Source: JAGRAX01 sp041391365 (GTDB lineage Bacteria > Bdellovibrionota_G > JALEGL01 > JAGRMV01). Taken from it: DNA of 64,000 nucleotides. The stretch lies in assembly GCA_041391365.1 (NCBI GenBank), contig JAWKOC010000001.1:124001-188000 (forward strand), read 5' to 3'. A model generated the notes under the pieces. That model did no database searches and had not been told where the DNA came from. It worked only from the letters and a program-made list of their open reading frames with translations. The translations under genes were made by a program, and so were the position numbers. This document shows, one piece after another, positions 57,330 to 64,000 of this stretch; the first letter of the stretch is position 1, and every line of letters begins with the position of its first letter.

Positions 57330-58733
57330 ATGAAACGATTTGATTTGGCCCAAACCTTAGATCATTACCGCGGAAAGAATTTTGAGCTGCACTCGCAGTA
57401 CATCAATCCGGCATTTGCCAAGGTGCTCAAAATCATCGGGTTTGATCGATTTTATGCGTCTGGCAAGGGGCAATATTTGGTAGATCAGCAGGGAAACCAG
57501 TACCTGGATTTTTTGGCAGGGTATGGAGTGTTCAATTTGGGGCGCAATCATCCCTATGTCAATGATGCCCTGACCCAACTTCTTGAGATGGACTTTCCGA
57601 ACCTGGTCAAAATGCATGCTTCCGAATTGGCGGGAGTGTTGGCCAAGATGCTTGTGGAAAAAACACCGGGTCGACACGAGAAGAGAGTTTATTTTGGAAG
57701 CTCAGGCTCTGAGGCCGTGGAGACAGCATTGAAGTTTTGTCGTGCTGCAACGGGTCGGCACAAAACACTCTATTTGAAAGGTTCTTACCATGGATTGACC
57801 TATGGTTCGTTGTCGGTCACCGCGGATCATCATTTTCGTGATGGGTTCGGTCCGTTGCTCCCCGAATCCAAAGCCATTGAACGCAATGACATGAAAGCCC
57901 TGGAGCAAGAGCTCTCGACCAAGCAGTACTCCTGCTTTATTGTGGAGCCCATTCAGGGCAAGGGAGTGTATGTTCTGGACGATAGCTATTTGATGTACGC
58001 CAAAGAGTTGTGTGAGCGTTATGGGACCTATTTCGTGGCGGATGAAATTCAAACGGGGATGGGACGTAGCGGAAAATTCTTGGCCATTGACTACAGTGAA
58101 GTGATTCCTGATCTTGTATTGTTGTCAAAATCGCTTTCCGGTGGACAGGTTCCTGTCTCGGCCGTGATTGGAAAAGCAGAAATTTTTGATCGTGTGTTCA
58201 GCTCATTGGATCGCTGCGTGGTGCATTCCAATACATTTAGTCAAAATGCGATGGCCATGGTGGCAGGGATTGCAAGTTTGCAGGTTTTGGAAAACGATGC
58301 CTTGATCGAAAATTCCTTTCAAATGGGACAGCTTCTCAAAAATGAATTGATCGCGCGTATCGATCGATTTGAATTGATGTCCACTGTGAGAGGAAGAGGT
58401 CTTCTCTTGGCCATTGAGTTCGGGCGTCCCAAGTCTCTCAAACTCAAACTGGGATGGGATCTTCTCCACAAAGCAGATCAAGGTTTGTTCAGTCAGGCCA
58501 TCGTGATGCCTTTGATGGATGAGCACTATATTTTGACGCAGGTAGCAGGTCACGAAATGGATGTCATCAAGTTGTCTCCTCCCTTGTGCCTGAACCAGAA
58601 AGATGTAGAACGCTTCTTGGCCAGTTTTGATCAGGTCATGGAGGATTGTCATCGCTTTCCTGGACCCATCTGGGATGTAGGGTCAAGACTGATCAAACAC
58701 TCTTTGAAAAAAGAAATGACGCAGCCTGCCTGA
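57330..58733 (+). CDS. Class III (ornithine/GABA-type) PLP aminotransferase
   Basis: 467 residues from the ATG at 57330 (frame open further upstream inside the divergent gene, rejected). YLDFLAGYGVFNLGRNHP, YFGSSGSEAVETALKFCR, GSYHGLTYGSLSVT, FVADEIQTGMGRSGKF, and the Schiff-base Lys in LSKSLSGGQVP are typical. The amino donor is unknown. The divergent placement with an MMPL lipid transporter leaves open a role in a lipid or polyamine pathway. Confidence 0.88.
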   Translation: MKRFDLAQTLDHYRGKNFELHSQYINPAFAKVLKIIGFDRFYASGKGQYLVDQQGNQYLDFLAGYGVFNLGRNHPYVNDALTQLLEMDFPNLVKMHASELAGVLAKMLVEKTPGRHEKRVYFGSSGSEAVETALKFCRAATGRHKTLYLKGSYHGLTYGSLSVTADHHFRDGFGPLLPESKAIERNDMKALEQELSTKQYSCFIVEPIQGKGVYVLDDSYLMYAKELCERYGTYFVADEIQTGMGRSGKFLAIDYSEVIPDLVLLSKSLSGGQVPVSAVIGKAEIFDRVFSSLDRCVVHSNTFSQNAMAMVAGIASLQVLENDALIENSFQMGQLLKNELIARIDRFELMSTVRGRGLLLAIEFGRPKSLKLKLGWDLLHKADQGLFSQAIVMPLMDEHYILTQVAGHEMDVIKLSPPLCLNQKDVERFLASFDQVMEDCHRFPGPIWDVGSRLIKHSLKKEMTQPA

Positions 58734-58748
58734 TGAACAGATTTTGGC

Positions 58749-58792
58749 AAAAAAGTTAACTTCCGTTTCAGATGTAACTTTTTTTTCTTTTT
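58749..58792 (+). terminator. Candidate terminator after the aminotransferase gene
   Basis: Perfect 10-bp inverted repeat AAAAAAGTTA/TAACTTTTTT (58749-58758 and 58775-58784) followed by more T residues. The stem is AT-rich, so termination may be weak. Confidence 0.45.
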
Positions 58793-58810
58793 TCCTTCGT
58801 TATTTTTTTC

Positions 58811-58816
58811 TATAAT
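58811..58816 (+). promoter_or_regulatory. -10 element before the sigma-54 activator gene
   Basis: Perfect TATAAT with a weak T-rich -35 region, 137 bp before the ATG. The rest of the 221-bp gap holds only the terminator-like repeat. Confidence 0.4.
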
Positions 58817-58953
58817 AGTAACACACAGTTAGATCTTGTTTGGTTTTGTCCGTTTTGTTTTGGTGCCTTGGATAGGTGGCTGGATGATCGATTTGTTTTT
58901 GCACCTCACACAGAAGGGAAAAAACTCCATGTTTCAAAAAAAGGAATCAGCAG

Positions 58954-60564
58954 ATGATTGAAGAAGAAAAAGAATCGGGCAGTTCGGTAGACTGGGAGCA
59001 GGTCAAATCCCTTCGAGTCACACGCAAAATCGTTGATGCGCTCACAAACTTGGAAGTGAAATCGCTGTTTTTGACTCCTTCCAATCGGCGCAAGGATGCG
59101 CGAAAAAAATATCTTGGGTATGGCTCCCGAAAAATGCTCTCCCATGCGCAGTCTCCCTTTTCGTTTCATGAGAATCCTGCACTGATCGATATCATTGCCA
59201 AAGATGCCAAAGCCTATGAAAGTTATCAAGATAGCTGCATTCAAGTCGTGGACGATGCGATCGGAACCGGCGGAGTCGTGAGCCTTCAAGATCACTTTGG
59301 CCTGCAACATCAAGCCATAGCCATCAAGGTCAAAGGGGATGTTGTGGGAGTCATTCGTTGTGGTGATTACATTCCTGGCAAAGTGGATGATTTGACCGTG
59401 GCAAAGATTTCAGAAAATTTTCTTCCCTATCATGTGGGGCAAGATGAAGTCGTTTCGGCCATTCGCAAACTTCCCTTTTTTACCAGTGAAAAAGTTGCCG
59501 TGATTCAAAACCTTCTGGAAATGCTTGCAGGTGAAATTGGTGTGTATTTGGAAGAAGGTGAGAGCGAGGAAGTTAAGGGGGAAAACGAAAAATTCAACTT
59601 CGATGGCTTGATCACCAAGAGTCCTATGATTTTGGACATCATCAACCAAATCAAACTCATCGGCTCCTCTGATAGTTCAGTCATCATTTACGGAGAGTCA
59701 GGAACAGGAAAAGAACTTGTTGCCAATTTGATTCACAAACAGTCCAAGAGACTTGGCAAACCCTTTGTGACGATCAACTGCGCAGCGCTGACAGAAACCA
59801 TTTTGGAGGCGGAACTTTTTGGTTATCGAAAAGGTGCGTTTACCGGTGCCGTAGCCGACAAAAAAGGTCTATTCGAAGTCGCTGACAGCGGAACCGTTTT
59901 TCTGGATGAAGTTGGAGAGATGTCTTTGTCCTTGCAGGTAAAGATCTTGAGACTCATTCAAGAAGGCACCTTTATGAGAGTGGGAGACACAGAGATGCGT
60001 AAGGTGAATGTGCGCATCATCTCTGCAACCCACAGAGACTTGAGAAAATTTATCGAAATGGGCAAGTTTCGGGAAGACTTGTATTATCGATTGGCCGTTG
60101 TGGAGTTGACTCTTCCTCCTCTTCGCGATCGAACCGAAGACATTCCCATTTTGATCAATCATTTTTTGGATTACTTTGGAAAGAAAACCTCCAAACATGG
60201 AATCAAAATTTCCCAGGAGGTGATGAAAATTTTCTCCGAGTATTATTGGCCCGGAAACATCCGCGAACTTCGCAATGAGATTGAAAGAGTCGTTGCGCTT
60301 AAACCAGGAAACTCGTTGGTCAAACCCAAGGATCTTTCGAAAAAGTTTTTCTATGAAACCTATCCCGAAGGAATCCAAGTAGGAGATGAAGACGAGGAAG
60401 GTTTTATCAAGAGATTGGTGGATGAGTTCGAAAAAAGCCTTCTTTCAAAGTATCTGAGAAAGCACAAATGGAACAAAACCAAAGTGGCCCGTCTTTGTGG
60501 AATCACAAGGCAGGGTTTGAACAAAAAAATTTCGAAGTATCGTCTTGATCGAAGAAGAATATGA
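58954..60564 (+). CDS. Sigma-54-dependent transcriptional activator (AAA+, Fis HTH)
   Basis: 536 residues. The N-terminal sensory part (about 1-205) has no REC aspartate pattern; it holds two cysteines and a GVIRCGDY segment and may be a GAF/PocR-like fold. The AAA+ domain has Walker A GESGTGKE (247-254), GAFTGA (294-299), which touches sigma-54, Walker B VFLDEVGEM and the R-finger region. The Fis-type HTH is C-terminal. Activates genes with -24/-12 promoters on an unknown signal. First of three overlapping genes. Confidence 0.94.
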   Translation: MIEEEKESGSSVDWEQVKSLRVTRKIVDALTNLEVKSLFLTPSNRRKDARKKYLGYGSRKMLSHAQSPFSFHENPALIDIIAKDAKAYESYQDSCIQVVDDAIGTGGVVSLQDHFGLQHQAIAIKVKGDVVGVIRCGDYIPGKVDDLTVAKISENFLPYHVGQDEVVSAIRKLPFFTSEKVAVIQNLLEMLAGEIGVYLEEGESEEVKGENEKFNFDGLITKSPMILDIINQIKLIGSSDSSVIIYGESGTGKELVANLIHKQSKRLGKPFVTINCAALTETILEAELFGYRKGAFTGAVADKKGLFEVADSGTVFLDEVGEMSLSLQVKILRLIQEGTFMRVGDTEMRKVNVRIISATHRDLRKFIEMGKFREDLYYRLAVVELTLPPLRDRTEDIPILINHFLDYFGKKTSKHGIKISQEVMKIFSEYYWPGNIRELRNEIERVVALKPGNSLVKPKDLSKKFFYETYPEGIQVGDEDEEGFIKRLVDEFEKSLLSKYLRKHKWNKTKVARLCGITRQGLNKKISKYRLDRRRI

Positions 60565-61355
60565 TCGTGCTTCAGCAATCTTTTCATGATGAAGAGTTGT
60601 TGTTGAATGCCTTTCCCAAGCGCATTGTTTCTCTGGTTCCAAGCATGAGCGAAAGTTTTTTGCACATGGGAGGTCTGCTGGTGGGTCGTACTTCCTTTTG
60701 CATTGAACCAAAGTCTATGGTTGCATCGATTCCGGCTGTGGGTGGAACCAAAACCCCGAGTTTATCCAAAATTTTGGCTCTCAAACCAGATCTGATTTTG
60801 GCGAATCAAGAGGAAAATCTTCGGGAGCATGTAGAAACCCTGTCGAAAGATGTTCCTGTGTGGGTAAGTTTTCCACAGACGGTTTCGGAGTCTCTTGCGG
60901 TTCTTCATCAAATGAAACAGCTTGTGCAGAATCGACAACATGCCCAAGAAAGGATTGCGGAGCTCGAAGACTTTCTGACCATGAGAAAAGATCATTCCTT
61001 TCGTCCAAAGGTTGCCGTTGCGATCTGGAAAAACCCTTGGATGTTTGCGGGCAAGGATACCTACATTTCTCATGTTGTGGAGGCCAGTGGTGGAGAAACT
61101 GTGATCCAAGAGCGAAGATATCCCACCATGGATATCGAAGACTGTCTTTCTTTGGAACCAGATCTTGTGATTTTGCCCAGTGAGCCTTATGCTTTTGGTC
61201 ACCAAGATCAAATAGAGTTGCAGCAAGTTTGCGCGGATCGTCAAATTAACGTGGCGTGTTTTTGTGGAGAAGATTTGACATGGCCAGGTTTGAGGTTGGC
61301 CAACGCCATGAGGTCACTTCAAACTCTTTTTGTTTCTTGCCGAAGCAGTGGATAA
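60561..61355 (+). CDS. BtuF/FhuD-like periplasmic-binding-fold protein without signal peptide
   Basis: 264 residues. PKRIVSLVPSMSESFLHMG, VGGTKTPSLSKILALKPDLILAN and YPTMDIEDCLSLEPDLVILPSEPYAF fit the helical-backbone metal receptor family (cobalamin, ferrisiderophore). There is no signal peptide and no permease/ATPase neighbour. ATGA overlap with the activator gene and 3 bp before the kinase gene suggest a cytoplasmic sensing or binding role. Confidence 0.8.
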   Translation: MIVLQQSFHDEELLLNAFPKRIVSLVPSMSESFLHMGGLLVGRTSFCIEPKSMVASIPAVGGTKTPSLSKILALKPDLILANQEENLREHVETLSKDVPVWVSFPQTVSESLAVLHQMKQLVQNRQHAQERIAELEDFLTMRKDHSFRPKVAVAIWKNPWMFAGKDTYISHVVEASGGETVIQERRYPTMDIEDCLSLEPDLVILPSEPYAFGHQDQIELQQVCADRQINVACFCGEDLTWPGLRLANAMRSLQTLFVSCRSSG

Positions 61356-61358
61356 CGT

Positions 61359-63581
61359 ATGGAAACCCTAAAGTTTGGAAAATATCTTCTGATCGAAAAA
61401 ATTGCCGCAGGTGGTATGGCGGAGATTTACAAAGCCATCGGAAAAACGGCACAGCATGAAGAACGACTGATTGCCATCAAACGCATTTTGCCCGAGTTTT
61501 CTTCCGATGATGAATTCATCTCTTTGCTCAAAGATGAAGCCCAGCTGATGGTGTACTTGAACCATCCCAACATTGTTCCTATTGTTGAGTTTGGAAAAGT
61601 GGAGGCTCAGTATTACATTGCCATGGAATATGTGGAAGGCACAACCTTAAAAGGGTTGTTGCAGAAAGTTCGAGCCTCTCATCAATTCTTTACAATCGAC
61701 ATGGCCGTTCATGTGGTTCGTGAAATTGCCACAGGTCTTGGTTACGCTCATCGAAAGACTGACAAAGATGGCAAACCTTTGAACATTGTTCATCGAGATA
61801 TCAGCCCTTCGAACATTTTGCTTTCGTTTGATGGAGAAGTCAAAGTCGCCGATTTTGGGATTTCCAAAGCACAAACCCAGAGTCATCGAACTCAAGTGGG
61901 AATCATTCGGGGAAAAACTGGATACATGTCTCCCGAGCAAGCTCAGTCAGGAACGAAGATTGATCATCGAAGTGATTTGTTTTCTCTTGGAATCATTTTC
62001 TATGAACTGCTTACGGGTCGAAGGCTTTTTCAGGCAGAATCCATTCCTGAAGCACTCAAACTTGCAAGAGAAGCAAAAGTCGAGCCCATCAGTTCCATTC
62101 GTCCTGAAGTTCCGATTGAGTTAGAAAAAATTGTTCTGAAAATTTTGCGCAAAGATGCAGAGGATCGATTTCAGACGGCGGAAGATATTGTAGATAAGCT
62201 CAATGAGTTTTTGTCGAGGTTCAATCCCAAAGGTCGACCCATTCGAATCACGCACATGGATTTGGTTGGATTTTTGGGGAGATATTTTCGAGAAGAGATG
62301 GCCAAGTCATCGAGTGTGTATCTTGGCTTGTATGATCAGATGTTTCCCCTTCAAGGATCGGTTTCTCCCAAAAGTCCGGTGGGGTCTCAATTCACAGAGA
62401 CTTTGGTGACCAATCCTTTTTATGAAATGAGTCAGGCAGAAAGACTCATCGACAAAGCCACCAGTGCTGTGATCACAGATGAAGTAGAGCCCGAGGAAGA
62501 TCCAGAGCGAACCGATGCACAAGATCATGGTCAAAAAACTCAGCCCATCGAAGATCTTCCGCAAGAGTCTTCCCACGAAGTCATTTATTCAAGAGAAAGC
62601 GAATCCATAAGCAATGCTGGACCGACGTCACCTCTTGCACACTTTGAGCTACGAAAAAAAAGATCTTCAGGAATCACATTCAATCTGAAAGTGACCAAGA
62701 AAAAGCTCATAGGATTTGGTGTCGGAGCTTTGGTATTGTCTGTCTCTAGTTTTTTTGCAGTCAAAGCAATCATTGCCAACAAGATCAACACAAAAATCAC
62801 CCATCAATCCGCAACCCATGCAGGCCCTTTGTTTTTGACCATTACTTCTACTCCCAGTGAAGCAGAGATTTTTATCGATGGAGTGTTGCAAGATTTTAAA
62901 ACCCCGAGTGTGTTTGAATTTGATTCGCTCAAGGTTCTAACCGTTGAGGTTCGCAAGGAAGGCTTTTTGGCTGATCGTCGAATCATTCAGGAACCTCAAC
63001 AAAGAGAACGTATAGACTTTGTATTGGAACCCGAAGCAGTCGTCAAACCTGTCTCAGGTCAAATGTCGTTGGATCTCTATAGCAATCCATCGGAGGCGAA
63101 CGTGTTTGTCAACGGTGTTGATACGTCCAAAACGACACCCACGACCTTGCAGCTAGAACTAGGCAGTGATTATCGAATCACACTCAAAAAAAATGGATTT
63201 GACGAACGAAGCACCTTGATCACAGCCAATCAGGCCGTGAGCATTGAACGAAGTTTTACCTTGACCCAAAAATCTGAAGAGAAAAAACCTTCGCCTGCTC
63301 CAAAACCCAAGGAAGCGCCCAAACCGGCTCCCGCACCAAAGCCATTGGTTGCTGGAACGCTCAACATCAGTTCCACTCCATGGGCCAATGTGGTGATTTC
63401 AGGCAAAGTGATCGGACAGACACCTTTGATCGGATACACCTTGCCCGAAGGAAAATATGATTTGATTCTGGTGAACAAAGATTTAAAGCTCGGACCGACA
63501 ACCTTGAAAGTGCAAATCAAGCCCAAACAAAAAACCGTGTGTGTGTACCGATTCGAAGATGGTCAGGGTCAATGCAATTGA
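61359..63581 (+). CDS. Ser/Thr protein kinase with transmembrane helix and three PEGA repeats
   Basis: 740 residues. Kinase domain 7-270: Gly loop AAGGMAEIY, Lys41, HRDISPSN (145-152), DFG 165-167, GKTGYMSPEQ. An acidic linker, then one membrane span (about 450-470), then a periplasmic tail with three PEGA domains (about 487-555, 565-635, 665-735), the last after a Pro/Lys/Ala-rich linker. PEGA modules are thought to bind surface ligands, so it may transmit an envelope signal to the cytosol. Third gene of the activator operon. Confidence 0.94.
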   Translation: METLKFGKYLLIEKIAAGGMAEIYKAIGKTAQHEERLIAIKRILPEFSSDDEFISLLKDEAQLMVYLNHPNIVPIVEFGKVEAQYYIAMEYVEGTTLKGLLQKVRASHQFFTIDMAVHVVREIATGLGYAHRKTDKDGKPLNIVHRDISPSNILLSFDGEVKVADFGISKAQTQSHRTQVGIIRGKTGYMSPEQAQSGTKIDHRSDLFSLGIIFYELLTGRRLFQAESIPEALKLAREAKVEPISSIRPEVPIELEKIVLKILRKDAEDRFQTAEDIVDKLNEFLSRFNPKGRPIRITHMDLVGFLGRYFREEMAKSSSVYLGLYDQMFPLQGSVSPKSPVGSQFTETLVTNPFYEMSQAERLIDKATSAVITDEVEPEEDPERTDAQDHGQKTQPIEDLPQESSHEVIYSRESESISNAGPTSPLAHFELRKKRSSGITFNLKVTKKKLIGFGVGALVLSVSSFFAVKAIIANKINTKITHQSATHAGPLFLTITSTPSEAEIFIDGVLQDFKTPSVFEFDSLKVLTVEVRKEGFLADRRIIQEPQQRERIDFVLEPEAVVKPVSGQMSLDLYSNPSEANVFVNGVDTSKTTPTTLQLELGSDYRITLKKNGFDERSTLITANQAVSIERSFTLTQKSEEKKPSPAPKPKEAPKPAPAPKPLVAGTLNISSTPWANVVISGKVIGQTPLIGYTLPEGKYDLILVNKDLKLGPTTLKVQIKPKQKTVCVYRFEDGQGQCN

Positions 63582-63651
63582 GGTATATTTTTTTTTACCC
63601 TTTGAGGAGGGTTGTCCGCCGATCCACGCGCTTTGACAACTTCAAACCACA

Positions 63652-64000
63652 TCATTGCCAAAGACTCTCCCACCAGTTGGGTGCTTTGTAAGGTTTGTCC
63701 ATTCCTGATTTTTTTCGGATGTCATTGATGTCCCACCCTGTGAGTCCCGCGAGATTTTTGGCTTCTTGTTCCTGTCTTGACTTCAAGCTTTTTGCATAGA
63801 GTCCAGCTTGCGGACAACTGTTGGGATTGCCTTTCCAAGGATGTCTCAATACATATCTACCTTGAAAGTTTTGCGTGTCCTGAGTTTCTTGAAAAAACAA
63901 ATCTTCTGGAAATGTTTTCTTGGCATAACGAACATGAAGTCGGGTGATCATCACGGGCAAGGGACCTCCACCTGGCATGATGGATCTCGATCGTTGCATG
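63652..64000 (-). CDS. DUF2330-type protein, C-terminal part
   Basis: The frame is open at the right edge; about 116 C-terminal residues are seen. ITRLHVRYAKKTFPEDLFF and NFQGRYVLRHPWKGNPNSC are characteristic of the end of DUF2330 proteins, usually secreted or lipidated and common in Myxococcota-related bacteria. The tail has tryptophans (PNWWESLW). Function unknown. Converges with the kinase gene, with 70 bp between that hold only a short ACCCT/AGGGT hairpin. Confidence 0.7.
   Translation of the reverse strand, partial: MQRSRSIMPGGGPLPVMITRLHVRYAKKTFPEDLFFQETQDTQNFQGRYVLRHPWKGNPNSCPQAGLYAKSLKSRQEQEAKNLAGLTGWDINDIRKKSGMDKPYKAPNWWESLWQ

Overview
The window reads as chromosomal DNA of a free-living Gram-negative bacterium with a deltaproteobacterial flavour (Myxococcota- or Bdellovibrionota-like). 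The pointers are a Ser/Thr kinase with an HRDISPSN loop and PEGA repeats, a DUF2330 protein, a sigma-54 activator beside the kinase, HD-GYP and GGDEF enzymes, many signal peptides and lipoboxes, and RND/TolC envelope proteins. By eye the GC content is in the mid-40s percent. The lineage is inference only; no rRNA is present. Genes are densely packed, often with ATGA/GTGA overlaps. Three tRNA genes (Arg-TCT, His-GTG, Pro-TGG) are present. No CRISPR array, prophage or intact insertion sequence was seen.

Layout. 0-5 kb: the end of an Nramp-like metal transporter, two tandem paralogous secreted proteins ending in a CPFC motif, and typA. 5-5.8 kb: tRNA-Arg and tRNA-His, each with a duplicated 3' end nearby (integration-scar-like), plus a structured non-coding stretch. 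5.8-11.2 kb: a stress island. It holds an ECF sigma factor with a Spy/CnrX-like periplasmic sensor and a small membrane protein, divergent from a secreted Cys-rich protein and a di-haem peroxidase. Both divergent promoters carry the same GAACTT-N16-GTCTA(A/T) signature. Next comes an exported KatG with an OxyR-type operator and a strong terminator. 11-20.7 kb: secreted protein, RND pump with TolC partner, diguanylate cyclase, prolyl aminopeptidase, MgtE.

20.9-29 kb: a peptide ABC importer (dppABCDF type) continues into gamma-glutamyltransferase and a bacterial phytochelatin-synthase-like lipoprotein. This is best read as an uptake and breakdown route for glutathione-like peptides. 29-37 kb: housekeeping genes (DUF2520, methyltransferase, rdgB, rph, a degenerate amidase, nadE, nadK, recO, mazG). 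nadE and nadK each carry a compensating +1/-1 frameshift pair.

37-46.3 kb: an 11-gene Mrp/Mbh-type cation antiporter operon with three large antiporter subunits and an extra 40-residue membrane protein. It is divergent from an NhaC antiporter, and the gap between them can form a strong RNA hairpin. 46-58.7 kb: fructosamine-kinase-like gene (frameshifted), LMW phosphatase, nfuA, tdk, EEP-family protein, slipin/NfeD pair, response regulator HD-GYP, DUF309, MltB-type transglycosylase, MMPL transporter, class III aminotransferase. 58.9-64 kb: sigma-54 activator, BtuF-like protein without a signal peptide, Ser/Thr kinase with PEGA repeats, and the 3' part of a DUF2330 gene.

Single-base indels recur at about 1.8, 33.9-35.0 and 47.1 kb. 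They may be sequencing or assembly errors in an otherwise clean sequence, or real events; they are recorded individually.
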